This document shows positions 8,186-15,727 of a stretch of 35,711 nt of DNA, piece by piece. This DNA comes from Promethearchaeota archaeon (lineage in GTDB: Archaea > Asgardarchaeota > Lokiarchaeia > Sigyniarchaeales > SOKP01). A program made the position numbers and the translations under genes. Every line of letters begins with the position of its first letter. The stretch's first letter is position 1. Below the pieces are notes generated by a model. It did not search any database and had not been told where the DNA came from. It saw nothing but the letters and a program-made list of their open reading frames with translations. The stretch spans positions 1-35,711 of the forward strand of contig JAUVXW010000041.1 of assembly GCA_030603385.1 (NCBI GenBank). Direction: 5' to 3'.

Positions 8186-9067
8186 ATCAGTGAGAAAAAT
8201 AATGAAAATCCCAAAAATACTAAAGATATAGACGTGGAATCGAGCTTTTATTATGCTTTGGGTCATGATATACGTAGAAAAATAATTAAAATCATTGGTG
8301 ATAACGATTATACCTCCTTTACTTATCTTAAAAAAGAGTTAGGTGTAAGCACTGGCACGATATATCACCATCTAGAAACCTTATCTGAATTAATTAAACA
8401 AAAAGAAGATAAGAAATATTATTTAAAAGATTTAGGAGTTTATGCTTATAAATCTTTAAAAGACAATATTGAAATAATTAAATTTCCTAAAAGAGTATTC
8501 AAATCCCCAATTCTAAAAAAACTAATGGTGTTAACATCTAAAAGATTCATATCATTTAATAAAAAAGACAGAATTTACACAATTTTAATATCTGTTGTAA
8601 TAATCATTCTTGGCACGATTTTTAGTTATTTAAATGGTTTTAACTCTTTTTTATTGTTTTTTATTGATACCAATCAAGATAATTTACTTCTATTGAATCA
8701 AATCTTAATTAATCTCAGTTTTATTTTAAACTTCTTTGCTTTTTTTATAATAGTGGAATCCATATCTCGTATATTCTACAAGAAAAACGAGAGTATTCTA
8801 AATTTTCTTATATCATTTGCGTTAATTCAGTTTCCTATGGTTATATATCTCATATTACACTTTATTTTTGAATATGCATCACTCATTACCATAAATATAT
8901 TCAATTTTATTGATAAAATTCTAATGATTATTTTTCAAGTTTGGTCTTTATGGTTACTTTCATATAGTTTGAGCGTAAAGAAGGGAATAAAAATTGAGAA
9001 TTGTTTAATAATTTCCTTATTATTACATTATAGTGGATTTACAATAATATTGTTAACGATCATTTAA
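8186..9067 (+). CDS. Membrane-anchored winged-helix (ArsR-like) transcriptional regulator; start codon uncertain
   Basis: An N-terminal winged helix (SSFYYALGHDIRRKIIKIIGD, then FTYLKKELGVSTGTIYHHLETL, then IKQKEDKKYYLKDLG) is followed by five or six hydrophobic helices. This DNA-binding-plus-membrane layout is frequent in Asgard and other archaea. The first conventional start is GTG 8234, immediately before ESSFYY. However, the frame is open upstream to the previous stop and encodes a typical polar leader SEKNNENPKNTKDID. It is preceded by ATC at 8186, with GGAGGT at 8171-8176 nine bases ahead, where a Shine-Dalgarno site would be. I therefore suspect translation from ATC 8186 or a lost ATG. 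The 3' end overlaps the convergent ATP-grasp gene by 8 bases. The target is unknown; self-regulation with the membrane protein upstream is plausible. Confidence 0.75.
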   Translation: MSEKNNENPKNTKDIDVESSFYYALGHDIRRKIIKIIGDNDYTSFTYLKKELGVSTGTIYHHLETLSELIKQKEDKKYYLKDLGVYAYKSLKDNIEIIKFPKRVFKSPILKKLMVLTSKRFISFNKKDRIYTILISVVIIILGTIFSYLNGFNSFLLFFIDTNQDNLLLLNQILINLSFILNFFAFFIIVESISRIFYKKNESILNFLISFALIQFPMVIYLILHFIFEYASLITINIFNFIDKILMIIFQVWSLWLLSYSLSVKKGIKIENCLIISLLLHYSGFTIILLTII

Positions 9068-10361
9068 TAATTTTAAAATTAAATTCTTCTAATAGTTGTT
9101 GTATTTCCTGCATTCTTTTTTTAGACGAGTTTAAATCTTCTGTTTTAGTCGCGATAAAACATGTAAATTGATTAGATTTACTCAATGAAATAGGTGGGGT
9201 TACTAATTCCGGTATAAGGTTTATTAACTTATGGGCTAACTCTTCTTTAAGTTTTTTATTGAGTTTTGACTTAAAATATACTAATTCAATCCTTGTAAAG
9301 AGAGAGAAATATTGTAATTTTACACCCTTTGGCTTTAAACTGTCTAATTTTGAATCAAAAATCAATTTGGCGGGATTTTGATTAATTGCATTTCTTAAAC
9401 CTATATATGAGGTTGTTAATCTAGGATTAATTTCAATAAAATAAAATCTCGAATCATCGCTTTTTATTAAATCAATTCCAAAATATCCAGAAAACTGTGA
9501 AAAATCAATTTTTTCTAAAATTTTGGTCAATTCAATAGAAGTTTTTTGATGATTTTCTATAGGTGTGATTCCACCAAAATATTCAGAGGTGTAATTAGGA
9601 TTTTTAATGTTAATATTTTGAGAATTTATACTTAAAATATAAGGATTTTTAGTCTGTAAATTCAAGGAAGTAGCTGTATTTATTAAAGAGATACTTAAAT
9701 CTGTACCCTCAATGAATTCTTGAAGAACATAATTTCTTCCTGATTCAATTTTGTATTTGAAATTTTGAAAAAAATTCTCAATCTGATTTTTTGTCTCAAA
9801 AAAGTAAATTGATTCAGCACCAACGCCATCTTCAGGTTTAATTACGATTGGTTTTTTTAATTCATAGAATTTCCGAATTATAAATTCAACATCCAAATTA
9901 TTCTTCTTAAAAGGTATTAAATAAGTTTTAGGTGTTGTAATTTTATTCTTTCGAAAAAATTTATATGTGTTTATCTTAGATGTGCCTATTTTTATCCCTT
10001 CTAAATTAGTACTTAGAAGTATTTTATTAAAATTTTTAACAATATTAGTTAATTTATAGAGAATATTTGTGGACTCTGGAGCAATAATGAAAGCATATTC
10101 ACATTCTTTAACAAGAATTTTGAATTGCTTTAGATAATTTTCTTTTCTCTTAATTATTATAAAATTATCAATTGCTAACACTGTTGATAGGTGATGAATT
10201 CGATAATCTAATAATGTGTAGATTTCAAATCCTATAGATTTAAAGTCTTTAATGATAGATCTCAACATTCCAAAACCTTCGCAAAAAAGTGAAATTGGTA
10301 TATTAACTCTATTAAAACCTCCACCTGTGACAAATTCAAAAATAAAAATTCGTTTTTTCAT
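9060..10361 (-). CDS. ATP-grasp ligase, MfnD-like (tyramine-glutamate ligase family, COG1821)
   Basis: The protein starts best at ATG 10361 (KKRIFIFEFVTGGGF), although the frame is open with ATG at 10394; the first 11 residues of that version are purely hydrophobic and unlikely. It has a Rossmann-like N-domain with the IIAPESTNILYKLT segment typical of the archaeal family, the ATP-grasp lysine region IVIKPEDGVGAESI, the QEFIEGTDLSISLI segment, and the metal-binding acidic pair in FIEINPRLTTSYIGL. MfnD adds glutamate to tyramine in methanofuran synthesis. I infer the same or a similar amide-forming ligation, which would fit C1 metabolism through a methanofuran-like carrier. Other COG1821 members have unknown substrates, so no symbol is assigned. 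Convergent with the winged-helix gene. Confidence 0.68.
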   Translation of the reverse strand: MKKRIFIFEFVTGGGFNRVNIPISLFCEGFGMLRSIIKDFKSIGFEIYTLLDYRIHHLSTVLAIDNFIIIKRKENYLKQFKILVKECEYAFIIAPESTNILYKLTNIVKNFNKILLSTNLEGIKIGTSKINTYKFFRKNKITTPKTYLIPFKKNNLDVEFIIRKFYELKKPIVIKPEDGVGAESIYFFETKNQIENFFQNFKYKIESGRNYVLQEFIEGTDLSISLINTATSLNLQTKNPYILSINSQNINIKNPNYTSEYFGGITPIENHQKTSIELTKILEKIDFSQFSGYFGIDLIKSDDSRFYFIEINPRLTTSYIGLRNAINQNPAKLIFDSKLDSLKPKGVKLQYFSLFTRIELVYFKSKLNKKLKEELAHKLINLIPELVTPPISLSKSNQFTCFIATKTEDLNSSKKRMQEIQQLLEEFNFKIIK

Positions 10362-10375
10362 CATTAGAAAGATAA

Positions 10376-10645
10376 GTAAAAGGTATAAAATCAATTAATC
10401 TTCTAAGATTTAGTAATCTAATAATAACTATCTTTAATATATTCTTTGATTATGGGGAGGCTGGATTTTACTATAATTTGAATACGGATATAGATATTAT
10501 TTTCCATCTACGATCTGATGATGATGTCCTTGAATATTTCTTAGAATATCAAGGAGAACCTGAAGAATTTGGTGAATCCCCATATAATAAAACCATTCAA
10601 GATGACATTAAATATATTGAAGAAATTATAAAACTCTATACTTAG
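10376..10645 (+). other. Open frame without a good start; possible gene remnant or small acidic protein
   Basis: The frame from 10376 to the TAG at 10643-10645 reads, from 10442, FFDYGEAGFYYNLNTDIDI, then FHLRSDDDVLEYFLEYQGEPEEFGES, then an amphipathic helix DDIKYIEEIIKLYT. This composition is protein-like and unlike random AT-rich DNA, but there is no ATG; the only standard start is TTG 10478, giving 55 residues. It may be the tail of a lost gene or a small acidic protein with a non-standard start. I do not recognise the family. Confidence 0.4.
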
Positions 10646-10681
10646 AGAGGTTTTCAGACCTATAAGTGAATAGTCAGTGGC

Positions 10682-10710
10682 ATTCAAAAGGTTTTAAAGG
10701 AAACCTTGAA
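10682..10710. repeat. Hairpin upstream of the BRO1-like candidate gene
   Basis: AAGGTTT (10688-10694) pairs with AAACCTT (10701-10707) around a 6-base loop. Outer bases TTC/GAA extend the stem across a 2-base bulge. It lies 31-59 bases before ATG 10741 and downstream of the orphan frame ending at 10645, so it is either a 3' end structure of that frame or a leader structure of the next gene. Confidence 0.35.
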
Positions 10711-10740
10711 TATTCTTATTTAACTTAACTCTAATAAAAA

Positions 10741-11982
10741 ATGCTGATTCTGATGTTTTTTGACGAACAAACCAGTATGCGGATTCGATATCTGCACTTC
10801 AAAATAAAAAAAATTGAAGATGCTATAGTAAAAGAAGATGAATATTTCAATCTCGATGATTTAAATCTTGTTTTAGAATACACGAAAGCCTTGAATTTAA
10901 ATTATCAAAACAAAAATCATAAGGAGATTTTAAAAGATTTGGATATTACTAGTACATTCCAAGATCCTTTAGTTAACACAGAAATAGAGATTCAAGATAT
11001 TATGTTTGAGTGTGCTCGTGTTCTTTGGGTTATGGCAAGAGCTTATTCTCAGCTTTCTGAGAAATACGAAGAAGATGGAGTATGGGAAAATGCAGTAATA
11101 GCAATGACAGAGTGCAGTAAAATGTATAAAACTGCTGCATATTTTAGTGCTGCTGTTATTAACCAAAAGGATATAGGAATTACACTTGATTCTGAAAATT
11201 TAGAATTAAATTCAGAAGAATCAAGGATTCTCGCTCAAAGTATTGCTGCATTACGTGAGGAAACTAATAACAATATTTATTTTGCTTCAAAATTATACGC
11301 AGGACTTAGTTTATTATCAAAAAGATTGTTTTATTTAAAACAGCATAGGGAGAAAAAGAAGCAACAAATACGAGCCCAATTTCATTACGATATGGGAAAA
11401 GCTTGTCATCTTAAAGCTCGAGCTTCTTTAGAATCGTCAATAACAAATATCAATACAGAAAAAGTTAAAAGGCTTGAACAAAAAGCTTTATGGTATTATG
11501 GTAAAGCAAAAGATATTTGGGAAGAGATGATTAAAACTATTTCACTCTCAATAGAGGAGAAAGAAAGTATTGAGTTGAATTTATCGATTGTTAATGACAA
11601 TCTTAAACAAAACGATGTTAATCCGTTAGATTATGAGGATATAAAAAAAATACAAGATCCAGAACCGATAATTATTATTCCTGAAAACCTAGCTCCATTT
11701 GTACCTAAGAATATAATCTATTTAACTAAATTTGTACCTAAGGATTTAAATATTAAGAGATTTAAGGCTTATCAAAGGAAGAAGTTAGAAGAAAAAATAC
11801 CTTATAGCAAGAAAGAAAAATTAATTGATCAAAAAGCTGGTGTTGTTCGAACCATAAATGAGTTGAAGCTGTTAAAAGAGAGTAATGAGATAGATATCGA
11901 AAAATTTGCGGAATTAATGGAAAAATACTCAATAAAACTCAAAATGATTGAAACTGCTATCGAGAAATTAGCAAAAAAGTAG
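10741..11982 (+). CDS. Large helical repeat protein, possible BRO1-like domain
   Basis: 413 residues (or 409 from ATG 10753), hydrophilic and almost entirely helical. The segment IMFECARVLWVMARAYSQLSE (about residues 90-110), then AMTECSKMYKTAAYFSAAV, resembles the BRO1/ALIX pattern of 'FEKA-VLFN-A--YSQLA' followed by 'A---FQ-AAG-F--L'. Later QFHYDMGKACHLKARASL and ALWYYGKAKDIWEEM match the spaced TPR-like helices of that fold. A proline-rich turn (PEPIIIIPENLAPFVPK) near residue 300 and a C-terminal coiled coil follow. BRO1 proteins scaffold ESCRT assembly in eukaryotes, and Asgard archaea encode ESCRT parts. The match is by eye only and a generic TPR or coiled-coil protein remains possible. 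It ends with tandem stops TAG-TAA. Confidence 0.45.
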   Translation: MLILMFFDEQTSMRIRYLHFKIKKIEDAIVKEDEYFNLDDLNLVLEYTKALNLNYQNKNHKEILKDLDITSTFQDPLVNTEIEIQDIMFECARVLWVMARAYSQLSEKYEEDGVWENAVIAMTECSKMYKTAAYFSAAVINQKDIGITLDSENLELNSEESRILAQSIAALREETNNNIYFASKLYAGLSLLSKRLFYLKQHREKKKQQIRAQFHYDMGKACHLKARASLESSITNINTEKVKRLEQKALWYYGKAKDIWEEMIKTISLSIEEKESIELNLSIVNDNLKQNDVNPLDYEDIKKIQDPEPIIIIPENLAPFVPKNIIYLTKFVPKDLNIKRFKAYQRKKLEEKIPYSKKEKLIDQKAGVVRTINELKLLKESNEIDIEKFAELMEKYSIKLKMIETAIEKLAKK

Positions 11983-12007
11983 TAATAATTTTTTAGATAT
12001 TTTATAG

Positions 12008-12478
12008 TTATTCTCCTGGCAAAGGTCTTTTCTCTTTTTCAATATATTTTTTACGATTTTCTTCTATTTCAAAATCCCTACGAGTTTCTTCCAAGAATAC
12101 TAAATCGTAGACTTCTTTTAATACCACACTGATTAGAAGCACCTCCATAAAAATGATTAAAAAAACTATTATCATTTCTAAGTTATGTCTATCTCTGAAT
12201 AAAAGTGTAATAAATAAGAACAGGTGTGGGATATAAAATAAGGTAATTACTCCAAGTTTTTTCCCTAATTTGATAATATTTTTATTTTCTAATTTGTAAA
12301 TCTTTTCTAAATTTGATACTTCCCATATATAGTAGGTGCAAAAGAATAGATTAATAGAACATAGAATAACAATGAAATCCCTTTCTTTAACAGTAAGAGC
12401 AATATAAGGCATTAAAAAAATTGAACTAAGTATAAAAGTAAATGAAAAAATAATCAAAATCAGCGCTAATGAAAGCAA
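12008..12478 (-). CDS. Four-helix membrane protein, unknown function
   Basis: 156 residues from TTG 12478, with about four membrane segments and a strongly charged C-terminal tail (EETRRDFEIEENRKKYIEKEKRP). No family is recognised. The frame is open upstream to 12527 and codes a plausible polar leader (KLGDKPLDYKDFHDG) before the first helix, but it contains no ATG or GTG. Either TTG 12478 is the start or the true start is non-standard. It stands alone, convergent with the BRO1-like candidate, 25 bases apart. Confidence 0.55.
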   Translation of the reverse strand: MLSLALILIIFSFTFILSSIFLMPYIALTVKERDFIVILCSINLFFCTYYIWEVSNLEKIYKLENKNIIKLGKKLGVITLFYIPHLFLFITLLFRDRHNLEMIIVFLIIFMEVLLISVVLKEVYDLVFLEETRRDFEIEENRKKYIEKEKRPLPGE

Positions 12479-12613
12479 TCCATCATGAAAATCTTTGTAA
12501 TCTAAGGGTTTATCACCTAACTTTAATTAATCAAATCTAATTTCAAAAGATACATTGAATTTATAATTTAATTAATAATTTAATTTTTTATTTTAAGCAA
12601 CCTTTTCTAATTT

Positions 12614-12883
12614 ATGTCTGAACAAATTGCAATCTTGTTATACATTAAAAATATGATGGCAGATTTAATTTACATCAATGGAATAATAGCAACAGAGCTT
12701 ATTAAAGTGACAGAAAACACCGCTACTATTCGCCGTGGTGAAGAATTTCTAAATAAATCAACTTGCCTTGCTGAACATAATCAGTTAAACAAAAAAATAA
12801 TTGAAATTTTAAAAAGGTATCAAAAAACAGCAGAAGATCTAGCGGGATTGGATTCACACGTATTAAAGCATGGTGCTGAATAA
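12614..12883 (+). CDS. Small helical protein upstream of the IscU-like gene, unknown function
   Basis: 89 residues beginning MSEQIAILLYIKNMM, mostly helical, with a single cysteine in NKSTCLAEHNQL and a Lys-rich helix KKIIEILKRYQKTAEDL. No recognised domain. The IscU-like gene follows with a gap of 19 bases (from ATG 12903) or an overlap of 14 bases (from ATG 12870), so the two are very likely co-transcribed. The regular ATG start and good spacing support a real gene. A role linked to the scaffold protein is inferred only from position. Confidence 0.6.
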   Translation: MSEQIAILLYIKNMMADLIYINGIIATELIKVTENTATIRRGEEFLNKSTCLAEHNQLNKKIIEILKRYQKTAEDLAGLDSHVLKHGAE

Positions 12884-12902
12884 TATAATTGATGGAATTA
12901 AT

Positions 12903-13340
12903 ATGTCTGAAAACTTTGAAAAATTTGTAGAAAAGCTTCAAAAGAAAATAATTAAAAAGGAAATTAAGGATCATAATGAAAGAATAGTAACCCTATGTTA
13001 TAATCCTCAAAATTGGGGAAAACCTCTGAAAGAAAAAATATCTGTTCTAGAAGAACGAAGGGGAGGCCCAAAAGGTTATTTCTTAGGATTATATTTAATG
13101 ATAGATAATAATTTAATCGTCAAAGCAAATTATATTACTGATGGATGTGGTGTAATGATTGCTACTGGAAGTCAAACTACAATTTTAATTGAAGGTCGTT
13201 CAATAGAATTTGCTGAGAATTTAAAAGTTGAAGATTTAGATAAGGCACTAATGGGTTTACCTAAGGATGAGAAACATTGTGCGGATTTAGCAATTAATAC
13301 ACTTAAAACTGCAATTGAAAAATATAAACAAGAAATTTAA
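12903..13340 (+). CDS. IscU/NifU-N-like Fe-S scaffold homologue missing a ligand Cys
   Basis: 145 residues from ATG 12903 (MSENFEKF); an upstream in-frame ATG at 12870 is less likely because it would overlap the previous gene. The fold signatures are clear: YNPQNWGKP (the NPRNVG position), TDGCG at residues 80-83, ATGSQTT, IEGRSIEFAE, LPKDEKHCADLA at 120-130 and the final helix TLKTAIEKY. IscU builds [2Fe-2S] clusters on three Cys plus an Asp or His. Here Cys82 and Cys126 are present, but the expected G-x-CGD segment reads GGPKGYF, so both the first Cys and the adjacent Asp are absent (Lys57, Tyr59). It may bind a different metal or act as a regulator. It lies in a run with an alpha/beta hydrolase and PRPP synthetase. 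Confidence 0.78.
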   Translation: MSENFEKFVEKLQKKIIKKEIKDHNERIVTLCYNPQNWGKPLKEKISVLEERRGGPKGYFLGLYLMIDNNLIVKANYITDGCGVMIATGSQTTILIEGRSIEFAENLKVEDLDKALMGLPKDEKHCADLAINTLKTAIEKYKQEI

Positions 13341-13352
13341 TTTAAATTCATA

Positions 13353-14093
13353 ATGTTGGATATAATAACTGAAAATGTTGATATTCCTGTAATATCAGAT
13401 AAAATAAATCTCAAAAGCTCTATATATTTTACTTTAAATACAGCCCCTAAGGCCCCGTGGATAGTTAATCTTGCTGGATTTATGAATCACAGAGAAAGCT
13501 ATCTTGTAAAATATTTTTCTGAAAGATTTGCTAACGCAGGATATTATGTTCTTTCCTATGATTATCGTGGTCATGGAGAAACAAAAGAAGAGACCGGAGC
13601 TAGATGGTATGAAATGATGCCCCAAATATTTTCAGATATTCATATTGTTCTTGAGTGGATTATTAAAAATCAAGCTAATAGACTTTTAGATAAAAAAGTT
13701 GCGTTGTTTGGGAGGAGTTTAGGGGGTGCAATTATCTTATCTCATGGATTTATAGATGAAAGAGCAAAATTATTAATTGCACTTAGTACTAGGTATGATT
13801 ACCGAACGATTCGAGGAAGATATCCGGCAGTTGAAGAACATGAAGGGGAAGAAATCATTAGAAAAATTAGTCCTAAATCTTTCTTAAAAAAGGATCTACT
13901 AAACAACGAGAGAATTTTGATTGCACATTGTAAAGATGATGATACAGTTCCTTTTGAAAACTTGCATCACATTAAACAACATCTTGAATTAAATAATGAA
14001 AATATTATTGAGTTTGATACCGGGGGGCATACATTTTCAGGACACAGAGAAGAAATTTTCAATTATTCACTTGAATTTTTAAAGAAATTGTAA
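13353..14093 (+). CDS. Alpha/beta-hydrolase, serine hydrolase type
   Basis: 246 residues. The nucleophile elbow is GRSLGG (FGRSLGGAIILSHG, about residues 123-136). The oxyanion segment NLAGFMNHRES is near residue 40, YDYRGHGET lies after strand 4, the acid is in CKDDDTVPFENLHH, and the catalytic His is in TGGHTFSGHR. The arrangement resembles acyl-peptide/feruloyl esterase-like enzymes and lysophospholipase-like hydrolases (COG1073/COG2267). There is no signal peptide or lid insertion, so it is probably a cytoplasmic esterase or peptidase-like enzyme of unknown substrate. It starts 12 bases after the IscU-like gene stop, so they probably share a transcript. Confidence 0.8.
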   Translation: MLDIITENVDIPVISDKINLKSSIYFTLNTAPKAPWIVNLAGFMNHRESYLVKYFSERFANAGYYVLSYDYRGHGETKEETGARWYEMMPQIFSDIHIVLEWIIKNQANRLLDKKVALFGRSLGGAIILSHGFIDERAKLLIALSTRYDYRTIRGRYPAVEEHEGEEIIRKISPKSFLKKDLLNNERILIAHCKDDDTVPFENLHHIKQHLELNNENIIEFDTGGHTFSGHREEIFNYSLEFLKKL

Positions 14094-14132
14094 AGAAGGA
14101 AAAAAAGAAATATTCATATTTATTAGTATATA

Positions 14133-14158
14133 ATGGTGAAAAAAAATGGTGAAAAAAA
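14133..14158 (+). repeat. Exact 13-bp tandem duplication over the prs start codon
   Basis: ATGGTGAAAAAAA occurs at 14133-14145 and again at 14146-14158. The first copy puts an extra ATG 13 bases ahead of the real start, in a different frame, because 13 is not a multiple of three. It looks like a slippage or replication duplication of the start region. Confidence 0.9.
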
Positions 14159-15051
14159 TTCTTATAGTAGGTCCAGCTTCCCAAATACTTGGAGTAAAGA
14201 TAGCTCAGGAATTAGAGATTGAAGCTATAAATACTGAAGTTAAGAGGTTTCCAGATGGTGAAAATTATTTAAGAATTAATATTGAAAATGAAACTCTAAT
14301 CGCTGATAAAGAAGTTATAATAATTCAATCTACAGGACCTAGTTATAGTGGTAATCAGAATAGTCGGCTAATGGAGCTTTTTATGATGATTGATTCTGTG
14401 AAAAGAATGGGTGCTGCAAGAATTATTGTTGTTGCTCCCTATCTTGCGTATGCTCGTCAAGATAAGCCTTTTAGACCCGGAGAAAGTCAATTTGCTTATG
14501 TAATATTCCGTATAATTAATTCAATGGGAATAGATGAATTTTATTCTGTTGATATCCATGCCCCAGAAGTTATGGATGAGTGTTCTTGTAAAGCAATTAA
14601 TATTGATCCTATGAAACTCTTAGCTGATTATGTAACATCCAAAGGGGCAAAAGACATTGTTGTAGTAGCTCCAGATAAGGGTGCAATAGAAAGGTCAAAA
14701 GCTTTTGCCAAGCATTTCGGAGAAAATGTTCCTGTAGATGTTTTTGAAAAAGAACGAGATGTTAAGACAGGTGAAATCAAAATGACGGGAACACTGAGTT
14801 TGAAAGATAAAGATGTTGTTATTGCAGACGATATAATTGCTACAGGTGGAACAATGGCTTCAGCGATAAAATTAGCGAGAAAAAGTGGAGCCAATAAAAT
14901 ATTCGCAGTGGCTACTCATGCATTATTATTAGATCAAGCTAAATTTCGAATATTAAAAGCAGGAGCAGATGAAATAATTGGTACTGATGCAATTGATAAT
15001 GAAGTAAGTAAAGTTTCATTAGCAAAAATAATTGCTGATTATTTAAAATAA
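14146..15051 (+). CDS. prs: Ribose-phosphate pyrophosphokinase (PRPP synthetase)
   Basis: Makes PRPP from ribose 5-phosphate and ATP, the entry point to nucleotide, histidine and tryptophan synthesis. At 301 residues it has the short archaeal form. Visible signatures are FPDGENYLRI, the DSVKRMGAARIIVVAPYLAYARQDK flexible-loop region, SVDIHAPEVM, APDKGAIERSKAFAKHFG, and the PRPP-binding loop VVIADDIIATGGTMASAIK. The correct start is ATG 14146; the ATG at 14133 belongs to a tandem duplicate and is out of frame. It is the last gene of the plus-strand run beginning at 12614 and its 3' end faces the UPF0200 kinase 16 bases away. Confidence 0.95.
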   Translation: MVKKILIVGPASQILGVKIAQELEIEAINTEVKRFPDGENYLRINIENETLIADKEVIIIQSTGPSYSGNQNSRLMELFMMIDSVKRMGAARIIVVAPYLAYARQDKPFRPGESQFAYVIFRIINSMGIDEFYSVDIHAPEVMDECSCKAINIDPMKLLADYVTSKGAKDIVVVAPDKGAIERSKAFAKHFGENVPVDVFEKERDVKTGEIKMTGTLSLKDKDVVIADDIIATGGTMASAIKLARKSGANKIFAVATHALLLDQAKFRILKAGADEIIGTDAIDNEVSKVSLAKIIADYLK

Positions 15052-15067
15052 AAGATAAACCCTTCAC

Positions 15068-15610
15068 TTAGTAAGATTTAATTATTCCAAGTACTAGTTT
15101 TCTGGTTTTTTTTTTTAAATCCTGTATCGTCGAATCATTTCGAATCTTATAATCAGCGATTTTTATTACTTCTTTAAGTCCAAATTGAATTTCTCTTTTA
15201 TCTCTCTCCTTTAGATCATCAATATTTTTTGGATCATCACTTCGACCTCTTTCAAAAAGCCGTTTAAATCTTTCTTCTTCCTTGACTACAACAGCTATAA
15301 TTGGAAATTTCCAAAACTTTCTAAAAACGTTGACTTCTGAGATAGATCTAACCCCATCTACAATAATTACTTCTTCGTTTTTATTTTTAATTAAATCTAC
15401 ACATTTTTTAGCTATTATTCCTGGACCCTCCTTTTCACGCAGTTCTTTAGCAATTTTACCAATAATGTTTCCAGAAGGTTCTAAATTTCTCTTTTTAGCT
15501 TCATTTCGAACAACATCACCCATTGTTACAACAAGTCCTAAACCTCTTATTGCTTCTATGGCAGTTGTTTTACCAGAACCAGGCAAACCCACTATCGTAC
15601 AGATTTTCAT
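15068..15610 (-). CDS. UPF0200 nucleotide kinase-like protein
   Basis: 180 residues, P-loop NTPase with Walker A GLPGSGKT at residues 8-15 directly after the first strand, TMGDVVRNEAKKR near 30, VDGVRSISEVNVF (the acidic strand and NMP-binding side) and the lid-like RGRSDDPKNIDDLKERDKRE. This matches archaeal UPF0200, a relative of dephospho-CoA kinase and adenylate kinase whose substrate is not settled. A TTTAAATA box at 15637-15644 sits about 27-34 bases before the start, so the mRNA may be nearly leaderless. Convergent with prs, divergent from the JAMM protease gene. Confidence 0.83.
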   Translation of the reverse strand: MKICTIVGLPGSGKTTAIEAIRGLGLVVTMGDVVRNEAKKRNLEPSGNIIGKIAKELREKEGPGIIAKKCVDLIKNKNEEVIIVDGVRSISEVNVFRKFWKFPIIAVVVKEEERFKRLFERGRSDDPKNIDDLKERDKREIQFGLKEVIKIADYKIRNDSTIQDLKKKTRKLVLGIIKSY

Positions 15611-15636
15611 TTTTGCAACAATTCTTACTAAAATAA

Positions 15637-15673
15637 TTTAAATATCTAGAATTTGTTTAGATTCTATATATAG
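15637..15673. promoter_or_regulatory. Back-to-back TATA boxes of the UPF0200 and JAMM genes
   Basis: Minus-strand TTTAAATA at 15637-15644 is placed about 30 bases before the UPF0200 ATG 15610. Plus-strand TTCTATATATAGG at 15661-15673 is about 55 bases before ATG 15728. Both fit archaeal TATA spacing, but AT content makes each call modest. Confidence 0.4.
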
Positions 15674-15727
15674 GAAAAGAAATAAAATTTTTAAAATCTA
15701 ACATAGCGGACAATAATTTCCTTGGTT

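Noticed and set aside
14133..14145. Upstream ATG as the prs start
   Set aside because: It is 13 bases from the real start and out of frame; reading from it gives a short unrelated peptide.
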